Below the pieces are notes generated by a model. It searched no databases. It was given only the letters and a program-made list of their open reading frames with translations, and was not told the DNA's origin. Both the position numbers and the translations under genes were made by a program. From Bacteroidota bacterium (GTDB lineage Bacteria > Bacteroidota > Bacteroidia > Cytophagales > Microscillaceae), in the NCBI GenBank assembly GCA_004292795.1, contig RDXI01000022.1, forward strand, positions 1-37,339: a stretch of 37,339 nucleotides of DNA, in the 5' to 3' direction. This document shows, piece by piece, positions 9,181 through 16,296 of this stretch. Each line of letters starts with the position of its first letter. Position 1 is the first letter of the stretch.

Positions 9181-10158
9181 CCTATATAACACTGCTTTCG
9201 CGGCTTCCATAGTACGCTTCACGTTAGGCAAGATTGCCTCGATGAGTGTAGGCGCGTAGGGAAGCGGAAGGTCTTTGCTGTTTACGCGGTGAATGGGCGC
9301 GTCCAAATAATCAAACGCATATTTTTGTACATGGTAGGTTATTTCAGAAGAAATAGCCGCGAGAGGCCACGCTTCTTCTACTACTATGAGGCGGTTCGTT
9401 TTCTTTACTGACTCGACTACTGTAGCATAATCAATAGGGCGCACAGTGCGTAAATCAATCACTTCAGCCGAAAATCCTTCTTTCGCCAACTCATCAGCCG
9501 CCGCTAAAGCAACTTTCATCATTTTGCCGAATGAAACAATCGTAATGTCCTTGCCTACACGCTTCACGTCTGCCACGCCAATAGGAATAATGTATTCCTC
9601 TTCGGGTACTTCGCCTTTGTCGCCATACATCAATTCAGACTCCATGAATATCACAGGGTCGTCATCACGTATAGAGGCTTTGAGCAAACCTTTGGCATCA
9701 TAAGGGTTCGAAGGCACAACTACTTTCAAGCCAGAAGTATTGGCATACCAACTTTCAAAGTTTTGAGAGTGTTGCGAACTTAGCATACCCGCATTGCCTG
9801 TAGGACCGCGAAAAACAATCGGCACAGTGTATTGTCCGCCTGACATAGACATCATTTTCGCCGCGCTATTGATAACAGGGTCAATAGCCACCAACGAAAA
9901 GTTGAAGGTCATAAACTCTATGATAGGGCGCAAACCATTCATAGCCGCGCCTACGCCTATTCCTGCAAAGCCCAACTCGGCAATGGGCGTATCAATCACA
10001 CGCTTTTCGCCAAATTCAGCCAATAAACCCTTGCTTACTTTGTACGCGCCATCATATTGCGCCACTTCTTCGCCCATCAGGAACACACGCGAGTCGCGGT
10101 GCATCTCCTCGCGCAAGGCTTCACGCAAGGCTTCACGAAATTCTATTTCTCTTGCCAT
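9178..10158 (-). CDS. pdhB: Pyruvate dehydrogenase E1 component, beta subunit
   Basis: 326 residues, the normal length for the beta subunit of heterotetrameric E1. With the alpha subunit it decarboxylates pyruvate using thiamine diphosphate and passes the acetyl group to E2 lipoate in the cytoplasmic complex. The N-terminal pyrimidine-binding domain carries the family signature TPIAELGFAGIGVGAAMNG, in which the Glu activates the cofactor, followed by EFMTFNFSLVAIDPVINSAAK and MSGGQYTVPIVFRGP. The C-terminal transketolase-like domain has IDLRTVRPID and VVEEAWP. Close 2-oxoisovalerate dehydrogenase E1-beta proteins cannot be fully excluded, but the MTFNFS and MSGG motifs are those of pyruvate dehydrogenase. 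No alpha subunit or E2 gene is adjacent, so the complex genes are dispersed here. Confidence 0.96.
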   Translation of the reverse strand: MAREIEFREALREALREEMHRDSRVFLMGEEVAQYDGAYKVSKGLLAEFGEKRVIDTPIAELGFAGIGVGAAMNGLRPIIEFMTFNFSLVAIDPVINSAAKMMSMSGGQYTVPIVFRGPTGNAGMLSSQHSQNFESWYANTSGLKVVVPSNPYDAKGLLKASIRDDDPVIFMESELMYGDKGEVPEEEYIIPIGVADVKRVGKDITIVSFGKMMKVALAAADELAKEGFSAEVIDLRTVRPIDYATVVESVKKTNRLIVVEEAWPLAAISSEITYHVQKYAFDYLDAPIHRVNSKDLPLPYAPTLIEAILPNVKRTMEAAKAVLYR

Positions 10159-10247
10159 ACAGACAGTTTTTTGCGTTAAAATTAAAGCAGAATACTGTAA
10201 TTCACAAAAAAAAAAATAAAAAGTGCTTAAACTATCTCAAAACAAGG

Positions 10248-10255
10248 CAAAAATA
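10248..10255 (-). promoter_or_regulatory. Bacteroidota -7 box (TATTTTTG) for pdhB
   Basis: TATTTTTG on the minus strand, 89 bases upstream of the pdhB start. The leader includes a run of 11 T. A GTAGGCAAG copy (10264-10272) lies just upstream. Confidence 0.5.
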
Positions 10256-10326
10256 CAACGTGCCTTGCCTACAATATCCCCAAACAATGTTTTTTGCATG
10301 GATATTTTTGTATCTTTGCATACTGC

Positions 10327-10818
10327 TTAGTCTGTAAAATAGCCACGCTTTTTATAAAGGTCTTGCCATGAAGACAGGTTTTGAAGGGCTTTGTGCAAAC
10401 CTGCGGGGTGTTCGCGTTGTAGGTCTTCCAAAGAGCGAAAAGCTACACGATTGATAATTTGTTGGTCGGCAGGGAGTTCGGGGTCTGTGCCTTTGAGGGG
10501 CGTTTGTTCGTCCTCTTCCCCTGCCTTGCCTACCCAAAAAAACAGCTCTACAGCATGCAAGGGAGGTTCGTAAAACTCATACACAAAAGCCAAGTCATAC
10601 ACGGCTATTTCCAATCCTGTTTCTTCTAAAAATTCTCGTTTGAGGGCATCTTTTGCTTTTTCTGTATAATGCAAACCGCCCCCTGGAGGCGACCAAAGAT
10701 AGCCCAAATCGCCCAAATAATTGTGTTTTATCAATAATAACTGCTCGTTTTCTATCAAAAGCCCACAAACGCGCACACGAAGGCGTTTGCCAAAAGTTTC
10801 GGTAATGATTTGTTCCAT
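10327..10818 (-). CDS. Nudix hydrolase
   Basis: 163 residues, one Nudix domain. The Nudix box is perfect: G-GLHYT-E-KAKDALK-REFLEETGL, matching Gx5Ex7REUXEEXGU with its metal-binding glutamates. The preceding GYLWSPPGGG is the usual strand into the box. Nudix enzymes hydrolyse nucleoside diphosphates linked to another moiety; the substrate cannot be read from this sequence. No signal peptide, so cytoplasmic. It is transcribed from a TAGTTTTG box at 10823-10830, very close to the start, and is divergent from the MscS-type channel gene. Confidence 0.93.
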   Translation of the reverse strand: MEQIITETFGKRLRVRVCGLLIENEQLLLIKHNYLGDLGYLWSPPGGGLHYTEKAKDALKREFLEETGLEIAVYDLAFVYEFYEPPLHAVELFFWVGKAGEEDEQTPLKGTDPELPADQQIINRVAFRSLEDLQREHPAGLHKALQNLSSWQDLYKKRGYFTD

Positions 10819-10822
10819 AACA

Positions 10823-10830
10823 CAAAACTA
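10823..10830 (-). promoter_or_regulatory. Bacteroidota -7 box (TAGTTTTG) for the Nudix gene
   Basis: TAGTTTTG, ending 4 bases before the ATG at 10818, so the transcript would have almost no leader. Confidence 0.55.
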
Positions 10831-10896
10831 TGCAAAAAATGTAGGCAAGGAAGCATATTGGCAATATAATTGCGAAAAATAAAAAAAACATTATAA

Positions 10897-10904
10897 TACG
10901 TTTG
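10897..10904 (+). promoter_or_regulatory. Bacteroidota -7 box (TACGTTTG) for the MscS-type channel
   Basis: TACGTTTG, 23 bases upstream of the ATG at 10928. Confidence 0.5.
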
Positions 10905-10927
10905 CAACCCTCAAAACACTTACAAAT

Positions 10928-12061
10928 ATGTACGAGTTTTTCAAAAAAGAATTTTACGGCAACACAGTTTCGCAATGGCTTACTGCTTTATTCATCATAT
11001 TGGCGGCACTCATTGTGGGCAGGATAGTTTATTGGTTTTTTACCAAGATAGTCCGCATTTTTACGAGCCGAACCAAGACTCGCCTCGATGACATTCTCAT
11101 TGACAAGATAGAAGAGCCTGTAGTGGTGGGTATTGTAACTATGGGTATTTGGTACGGGCTTTCGTTCCTGACCATTTCGCCTAAGGTTGCGCCACACATA
11201 GGCAACGCGGTTATGCTGACTATCATCATGAACTTGGCGTGGTTGGTAGTGCGTACTATTGACGCATTGATAGAGGAATATATCGTGCCTATGGTCGAAA
11301 AATCGGAAAGCAACCTCGATGATGCTATCTTGCCTATCGCAAGGCGCGGTTTCAGTGTGGTGATTTGGGTAGTGGCTGTAGTGGTGGGTTTGAACAATGC
11401 AGGTTATGACGTGGCGGCTATTTTAACGGGCTTGGGCATTGGTGGCTTGGCATTGGCTATTGGGGCGCGTACTACGATTATGAATATTTTTGGAGGCATT
11501 ACGGTTCTGGTAACGCAACCTTTCAAAATAGGCGACCGCATTATGATTGATGGCTATGATGGCTATGTGCTTTCTATTGGCTTGGGCGCGACACGCATCA
11601 AGACATTTATCGATAATTTTATTGTTACGATTCCGAACCGCGTTTTTTCGGATAGTGAGATAGTGAACGTTACAGAAGCATTGGGCATCAAGATAGATTT
11701 GCAAATCCATGTGCCTGTGAATATTCACCCGCCTGTTATTCAAGAGGTATTAGACCACATGAAAAAAATAGTCAAAGAACACCCTTGCCTGAATGACGAC
11801 CAAAAAATTTCGGTACGCGGGCTTGATGACTTTGGCATTGTTTTGCAATGTATTTGCTATGTTACCCCAGGGAAACCGTATTGGCAAACAAGGTCTGATG
11901 TAGCCATTCAAACGCTTACTTTTATGCAACAACGCGGTGTGCCTGTAGCTACGCGCCATGGACTGAATTATTATCCCGAAGATATACAACAAGTTTTGGA
12001 AAAGCCCAAAATGGGCATCAAAGCCTTGAAAAAAGACAAAGATGATGAAGGGTTGTTTTAA
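10928..12061 (+). CDS. MscS-family mechanosensitive channel
   Basis: 377 residues. Transmembrane segments lie at about 17-38, 66-85, 93-115 and 130-152. The pore helix region (about 160-190) reads AAILTGLGIGGLALAIGA, the Gly/Ala-packed MscS TM3, followed by NIFGGITVLVTQPFKIGDRI, the conserved start of the cytoplasmic beta domain. The C-terminal alpha/beta part is present to about residue 340, then a Lys-rich tail. It is an inner-membrane channel that would open on hypo-osmotic membrane tension. It has more N-terminal membrane helices than the minimal three-helix MscS. It is a monocistronic-looking unit with its own promoter, followed 57 bases later by the AraC-type regulator. Confidence 0.93.
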   Translation: MYEFFKKEFYGNTVSQWLTALFIILAALIVGRIVYWFFTKIVRIFTSRTKTRLDDILIDKIEEPVVVGIVTMGIWYGLSFLTISPKVAPHIGNAVMLTIIMNLAWLVVRTIDALIEEYIVPMVEKSESNLDDAILPIARRGFSVVIWVVAVVVGLNNAGYDVAAILTGLGIGGLALAIGARTTIMNIFGGITVLVTQPFKIGDRIMIDGYDGYVLSIGLGATRIKTFIDNFIVTIPNRVFSDSEIVNVTEALGIKIDLQIHVPVNIHPPVIQEVLDHMKKIVKEHPCLNDDQKISVRGLDDFGIVLQCICYVTPGKPYWQTRSDVAIQTLTFMQQRGVPVATRHGLNYYPEDIQQVLEKPKMGIKALKKDKDDEGLF

Positions 12062-12107
12062 CAAACACATTATCAACGCATTAACAGTGGCTTTGTAGGC
12101 GGGTATG

Positions 12108-12115
12108 TATTTTTG
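12108..12115 (+). promoter_or_regulatory. Bacteroidota -7 box (TATTTTTG) at the AraC-type gene
   Basis: TATTTTTG ends only three bases before ATG 12119, so the transcription start would fall at or next to the start codon (possible leaderless mRNA). Confidence 0.55.
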
Positions 12116-12118
12116 CAA

Positions 12119-12904
12119 ATGCTTGTTAAAACTTCTCGCCTACCCTTTTTTGATGGATTGGAAACGAAAGAAGCCATTTTTCAGAAGAAATCCTTTCCTA
12201 CGCATTGCCACGATACCTACAGCATAGGCATCATCACAAAGGGCAGTGAAAAAATTTGTATAGAAAATACTGCTATGACTGCCCATGCGGGCAGTATTGT
12301 TGTCATCAATCCGCATCAACTCCATTCGAATACTTTTTTTGATGAGGACGCTTGGGCGTATCAATGCGTGTATGTAGGCGAGGACGCACTTCGGTGCGTG
12401 GTAGGCAAGGCACAAAATCCGTACTTTCCTACGCAAATCATTGATGACGAAGACATTTTACAAAAACTTTTGCGCATTTGGGGGCAGGCAAGCCAAGCCG
12501 AAAACCTTTGGGCAGACGCACTGCAGGCGTTGGTAGGCAAGTTTGCCACTGATGCACCAGAGAAGCAACTCGCCTACGCAGACAACCAAACCATGCAAGA
12601 CGCGGAAAAATACTTGCAAGCAAACATAAGCGACAAGGTAGATTTGGACGCTATCGCCCAAAAGTTCTGCTTAGGCAAAGGACAATTTATCCGCAATTTT
12701 AAGAAGCAAACAGGACTCACGCCTATTTCTTACCTGCTGATGCACCGCATCAATGAGGCAAAAAAACGCATACAAGAGGGCTATTCGCTTACAGAGGTAA
12801 GCCTCGCGGTAGGTTTTTATGACCAAGCGCACTTTATCAAATATTTCCAAAAATATGTTGGCATTTCTCCTTTACAATACAAGCGCGGAGTGAACGCGTG
12901 TTAA
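12119..12904 (+). CDS. AraC-family transcriptional regulator
   Basis: 261 residues from ATG 12119; an in-frame TTG two codons earlier overlaps the promoter box. The N-terminal half is a cupin-type sensing domain, with a HCHDTYSIGII strand and later AGSIVVINPHQLHS, typical of the AraC ligand-binding fold. The C-terminal part (about 165-258) holds the two helix-turn-helix units: 'VDLDAIAQKFCLGKGQFIRNFKK' followed by 'LTEVSLAVGFYDQAHFIKYFQKYVGISPLQYKR', the second being the diagnostic AraC signature. It should bind DNA and respond to a small molecule. The inducer and targets are unknown. The next gene downstream has its own promoter. Confidence 0.94.
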   Translation: MLVKTSRLPFFDGLETKEAIFQKKSFPTHCHDTYSIGIITKGSEKICIENTAMTAHAGSIVVINPHQLHSNTFFDEDAWAYQCVYVGEDALRCVVGKAQNPYFPTQIIDDEDILQKLLRIWGQASQAENLWADALQALVGKFATDAPEKQLAYADNQTMQDAEKYLQANISDKVDLDAIAQKFCLGKGQFIRNFKKQTGLTPISYLLMHRINEAKKRIQEGYSLTEVSLAVGFYDQAHFIKYFQKYVGISPLQYKRGVNAC

Positions 12905-12951
12905 TGTATTTAAAACGCGATATTTTACAATTTTTCGGGGGTAGGCAAGGC

Positions 12952-12959
12952 TAATTTTG
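12952..12959 (+). promoter_or_regulatory. Bacteroidota -7 box (TAATTTTG) for the MBL/TPR gene
   Basis: TAATTTTG, 25 bases before ATG 12985, directly following a GTAGGCAAG copy (12941-12949). Confidence 0.6.
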
Positions 12960-12984
12960 CATCAAAAATTAACCTATTCATTGT

Positions 12985-14133
12985 ATGAAAAAGTACCTAT
13001 TTCTCTTACTTTTCTTGCCTACTGTAGCCTTTTCGCAGGAAAGTTCGCCCTTCAATACCATTGCCAAAGCGCAAGAAGGGCTGTATTATATGTATTACGA
13101 AGGCTCGAACTCCAAAAGCCTTGTGGTAGAGTTCAAAAACTACCTTGCTTTGCTCGAAGTGCCTATCAAAGATGAAGGCGGAGGCGCGAAAAACCTGCAA
13201 GACCACACCGAAGGAGGCGAGAAAGTGTTGGCTTCTTTGCAACATTATTTCCCCAAAAAACCGCTCAAATACCTCCTGCACAGTCATTGGCATCCGCACA
13301 GCATTTCGTCTGTCAAGCCCTTTCTGGCGAAAGGCGTACAACTCATTTCGACCAAAAGTAATTTTGAAAAAATGAAGGAATTTATAGACGCTGAAACCAT
13401 CACAAAGTACCAAAAGCAAATTACATTTGTAGAAACGGACTCGTTAGTCATTGCAGACAAGACGAACAAAATTGTTGCCTATCGTTTTGAGCAAAAAGAC
13501 TTCCCCAATACGCCCACCGCCGAATATTTGTATTTCTACTTGCCTACCTACCAAACCATGCATTGTGGGTGTATGTATAGCAAATGGGCAGGCGCGCCTG
13601 TAGCAGGTAAGAACCTCATCACGGGCAGGGAAGGCGATTTGCACAAATTCATTACTTCACACCGTTTGAAACCACAGCATCTTTTGCGCCTCAACAAAGA
13701 AAAAACAGGTACGGAAATGCACGCCTTCGAAACCCTCGACCAAAACATCAAAACGGGCATCAGTGCGCAATCAATAGCCCAAAAAATGCGAGAAATTCCG
13801 CTTAGAACCCTGCACGAAAACCAAGACAGTTTGGCGCAATACATCGAGCAAAATAACATACCTGTTTCAATCCTCAATAGCCTTGTTTATGGCTATTTGC
13901 GCACACAAGACTTTCCCAAAGCCTTAGCATTCGCCCAAATACAAGTATGGCTCAAGCCTGAAGATGCCAACAGTTGGGACACTTTAGGCGAGGTACATTT
14001 CTTTATGGGCAATGAAAAAACAGCCCAAAAATACGCCAAACAGTGCAAAGTTATCAACCCAACCTATCAGGAAGGAGGACTTGACGTGTGGCAAAAAGAT
14101 TGGGAGGAATATCGAAAAAATTGGAAAAAGTAG
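12985..14133 (+). CDS. Periplasmic degenerate metallo-beta-lactamase-like protein with TPR tail
   Basis: 382 residues with a clear signal peptide (MKKYLFLLLFLPTVAFSQ). Residues about 25-240 have the order of a metallo-beta-lactamase fold: a strand pair (LYYMYYEGSNSKSLVVEF), 'LALLEVPIKDEGG' where active enzymes have the DxG-type turn, and then 'YLLHSHWHPHSISSVKPFLAKG' at the position of the HxHxDH zinc motif. The Asp is absent (H-S-H-W-H-P-H), so zinc binding is uncertain. A later HCGCMYSKWAG could be the next metal-ligand loop. Residues about 295-370 contain TPR-like helices (NSLVYGYLRTQDFPKALAFAQ, NSWDTLGEVHFFMGNEKTAQKYAKQ). Likely a periplasmic hydrolase relative, possibly non-catalytic. 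It is convergent with lysC. Confidence 0.8.
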   Translation: MKKYLFLLLFLPTVAFSQESSPFNTIAKAQEGLYYMYYEGSNSKSLVVEFKNYLALLEVPIKDEGGGAKNLQDHTEGGEKVLASLQHYFPKKPLKYLLHSHWHPHSISSVKPFLAKGVQLISTKSNFEKMKEFIDAETITKYQKQITFVETDSLVIADKTNKIVAYRFEQKDFPNTPTAEYLYFYLPTYQTMHCGCMYSKWAGAPVAGKNLITGREGDLHKFITSHRLKPQHLLRLNKEKTGTEMHAFETLDQNIKTGISAQSIAQKMREIPLRTLHENQDSLAQYIEQNNIPVSILNSLVYGYLRTQDFPKALAFAQIQVWLKPEDANSWDTLGEVHFFMGNEKTAQKYAKQCKVINPTYQEGGLDVWQKDWEEYRKNWKK

Positions 14134-14144
14134 CCCCAAGCAAA

Positions 14145-14170
14145 AGGTCGTAGCGCAAACGCTACGACCT
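14145..14170 (-). terminator. Stem-loop terminator after the aspartokinase gene
   Basis: Perfect 11-bp inverted repeat (AGGTCGTAGCG/CGCTACGACCT) with loop CAAA, between convergent genes. On the minus strand the stem is followed by TTTT, suiting lysC. It may also stop the opposite gene. Confidence 0.75.
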
Positions 14171-14183
14171 CATACAAAATTAC

Positions 14184-15398
14184 TCAAAAAGCCCTTTGTG
14201 CAATGCACGAAGGGTTCACTACGCCCTTGTTCTCGGCTACCAAATCGCCTACCACGCACACGATAGACTGTTCTTTGTCTATTTCCACCGTACCAAAATA
14301 TTCCAATTCTCGAATAATGGTAGAAAGTGCTGAAGGATTGTCAATCGTCAAAGATACAGCTACTTCCGAAGTCGTAATCATATCTATAGGCGTTTTGTAT
14401 TTTTCGAATATTTCGAACACCTTGCGCAAAAATCCGTAGGCAAGCAACATTCGAGTCGATTTTATCTTGATAGCAATGATGTTATCCTTCGCCGCGATGG
14501 ATTTGATAGGGTTTTCAGTATGAGAAAGCACGTTGGCAATGATAGTACCATGCGCTTCGGGTTGCATGGTATTGAGCAAACGCACAGGGATATTATACAA
14601 CTTGGCGGGGTGAATAGTCGCAGGGTGCAAAATTTTCGCGCCAAAGTAGGCAAGTTCTGCCGCCTCCTCGAAGGAAAGCTCGGCTACAGGTTTGGTATTC
14701 GGTACAATGCGCGGGTCGTTGTTGTGCATACCATCGATGTCTGTCCAGATTTGCACCTCGCTTGCCCTCGCTGCCGCGCCTACCAACGAAGCCGTATAAT
14801 CGCTTCCGCCACGTTTCAGGTTGTCAATCTCGCCACGTGGGTTGAGGCAAATGTAGCCTTGCGTTATAAAAGTCTGACAATCAGCATTTTGTGCTAATAA
14901 TTTTTGTAATTTTTCCTCGATATATTCCAATACAGGCTCGCCATCGCTGTCTATTTTCATAAAATCCAACGCGCCCAAAAGCACTGAAGGATACGCGATT
15001 TCTTCCAAATACGTTTGAAAGATTTGTGTCGATAGCAACTCGCCTTGTGCCAACAATACGCGCTCTTCCTTGCCTGTGAAGTTGGGCTTTTCGGCAATGT
15101 CGCGTATAAGTTCGAATTGTTTGGCGAGAATTGCCTTGCTTTGTTTCAAAGCCTTTTCAGTGCTGAAAAGCGTTTCGACAAAAACACGATAATGTTCTTC
15201 GAGTTGCGCGACTTTCTCCAACGCATTTTTTTGATACCTTCCGAACAAGTCTTCTGAAATGCTGACCAACGCATTGGTAGTACCTGAGAGCGCGGAAAGC
15301 ACTACTATTTTAGGTTCGCCATCTTTGATAAGGCTTGCAATAGACTTCATGCGCTCTGGTCTGCCTACAGAAGTCCCTCCGAATTTTAAAACTTTCAT
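14184..15398 (-). CDS. lysC: Aspartate kinase, C-terminus disrupted
   Basis: 404 residues. It phosphorylates L-aspartate, the first step to lysine, threonine, methionine and diaminopimelate. The kinase domain is complete: MKVLKFGGTSVG, KIVVLSALSGTTNAL, LNPRGEIDNLKRGGSDYTA, WTDIDGMHNNDPRIV, AELAYFGAKILHPATI. The first ACT domain is present (NIIAIKIKSTRMLLAYGFL to about residue 375). The second stops early: after QSIVCVVGDLVAENKGVVN the frame adds only PSCIAQRAF. The usual 'RxF.AL..IPIRMISYGGS..N.S' stretch is missing. In the next frame (TAA at 14180-14182) the DNA reads LRALHKGLFE-stop, which looks like the proper aspartokinase end. This suggests an out-of-frame deletion of roughly 100 bases. 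The kinase may still work with altered regulation, or the assembly may be wrong here. Confidence 0.92.
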   Translation of the reverse strand: MKVLKFGGTSVGRPERMKSIASLIKDGEPKIVVLSALSGTTNALVSISEDLFGRYQKNALEKVAQLEEHYRVFVETLFSTEKALKQSKAILAKQFELIRDIAEKPNFTGKEERVLLAQGELLSTQIFQTYLEEIAYPSVLLGALDFMKIDSDGEPVLEYIEEKLQKLLAQNADCQTFITQGYICLNPRGEIDNLKRGGSDYTASLVGAAARASEVQIWTDIDGMHNNDPRIVPNTKPVAELSFEEAAELAYFGAKILHPATIHPAKLYNIPVRLLNTMQPEAHGTIIANVLSHTENPIKSIAAKDNIIAIKIKSTRMLLAYGFLRKVFEIFEKYKTPIDMITTSEVAVSLTIDNPSALSTIIRELEYFGTVEIDKEQSIVCVVGDLVAENKGVVNPSCIAQRAF

Positions 15399-15420
15399 GG
15401 AATGAGTGGTTTTAAGAATA

Positions 15421-15444
15421 ATAGCTTTTTCTTGAAAAAGCTAT
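15421..15444 (-). terminator. Stem-loop terminator after ribH
   Basis: Perfect 10-bp inverted repeat (ATAGCTTTTT/AAAAAGCTAT, loop CTTG) in the 105-base gap between ribH and lysC, both on minus. Confidence 0.6.
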
Positions 15445-15503
15445 CTGCTTTTGATAACTATAGTATTTTAGAGAGGGTAAAGGAAAGGAAATAAAAACGA
15501 GTA

Positions 15504-15980
15504 TTAAAACCCAAGCATTTTCAGGGCAGTAATGGCGGCTTCGTCACCTTTGTTGCCATGCTTGCCTCCTGAGCGGTCTTGTGCTTGTTCGAGGTTGTCG
15601 GTAGTAAGCACCCCAAAAATAACGGGTTTGTTATGCTTCAAGCCTACTTCGTTAATGCCTATAGCCACTGCTTGCGCTATAAAATCAAAGTGGCGCGTTT
15701 CGCCCTGAATGATACAGCCAAGCGCGATAACGGCATCTATCTTAGCATCTTGCGCGAGCCATTGCGCCCCTAATGACAACTCAAAACTACCTGGCACTGT
15801 TTTGATGACGATATTTTGCTCTTGCGCTCCATGTTTTTTGAGCGTTTCGAGTGCGCCATCTAACAAGGCAGACGTGATTTCTTCGTTCCATTCTGCTACT
15901 ACAATGCCAAAGCGCAAGGCGGTAGCGGTAGGCAAGTTTCGAGTCGAGTAACTGCTAAGGTTTTTGAGAGTGGAGGACAT
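15504..15980 (-). CDS. ribH: 6,7-dimethyl-8-ribityllumazine synthase
   Basis: 158 residues, normal length. It condenses 5-amino-6-ribitylaminouracil with 3,4-dihydroxybutanone phosphate in riboflavin synthesis; family members assemble as pentamers or 60-mer capsids in the cytoplasm. Motifs in order: FGIVVAEWNEEIT (substrate-binding Trp loop), VPGSFELSLGAQWLA, ALGCIIQGETRHFDFI with the catalytic His, FGVLTTDNLEQAQDRSGG and HGNKGDEAA. The ATG is abutted by the G-rich tandem repeat described at 15981-16207, so the promoter is unclear. The membrane TPR gene lies upstream on the same strand, a common Bacteroidota neighbourhood, but a terminator separates them here. Confidence 0.97.
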   Translation of the reverse strand: MSSTLKNLSSYSTRNLPTATALRFGIVVAEWNEEITSALLDGALETLKKHGAQEQNIVIKTVPGSFELSLGAQWLAQDAKIDAVIALGCIIQGETRHFDFIAQAVAIGINEVGLKHNKPVIFGVLTTDNLEQAQDRSGGKHGNKGDEAAITALKMLGF

Positions 15981-16067
15981 GGGTGGAAGGGTGGAGAGGT
16001 GGAAGGGTTGAGGGGTGGAAGGGTTGAGGGGTTGAGGGGTTGAGGGGTTGAGGGGTTGAGGGGTTCA
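15981..16067 (+). repeat. Tandem repeat of GGGGTTGA / GGGTGGAA units
   Basis: About 87 bases of 7-8 bp units: GGGTGGAA and GGTGGAGA variants, then at least six near-perfect copies of GGGGTTGA. It starts right at the ribH start codon, so it forms the ribH leader on the minus strand. Confidence 0.9.
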
Positions 16068-16207
16068 TCTACTAACATCTAACATCTAACATCTAAAAAC
16101 TAACATCTAACATCTAAAACTAACATCTAAAAACTAACATCTAAAACTAACATCTAAAAACTAACATCTAACATCTAAAACTAACATCTAAAAACTAACA
16201 TCTAACC
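16068..16207 (+). repeat. Tandem repeat of AACATCT(AAAA) units
   Basis: About 140 bases of AACATCTA units, alternately direct (AACATCTAACATCT) or spaced by AAAACT / AAAAACT. The two spacing classes alternate in a higher-order pattern. It directly adjoins the G-rich array. Confidence 0.9.
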
Positions 16208-16211
16208 TTAT

Positions 16212-16240
16212 AAAAAAAGCCACTTCTAAGCAGAAATGGC
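16212..16240 (-). terminator. Rho-independent terminator of the membrane TPR gene
   Basis: On minus: a 9-bp stem with one mismatch (GCCATTTCT/AGAAGTGGC) followed by seven T. It ends 57 bases after the TPR stop codon. Confidence 0.85.
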
Positions 16241-16296
16241 GTTTCTCAGAAAATAAAAAACAAATTTTTAAAACAATGAAAACACAAATGGATTTC

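Noticed and set aside
15399-15503. Lysine riboswitch upstream of lysC
   Set aside because: The gap of 105 bases holds only the ribH terminator and no long multi-helix leader.
16068-16207. AACATCTA array as a CRISPR array
   Set aside because: The repeat unit is only 7-8 bases, spacers are 0-6 bases of the same AT-rich sequence, and no cas gene is present.
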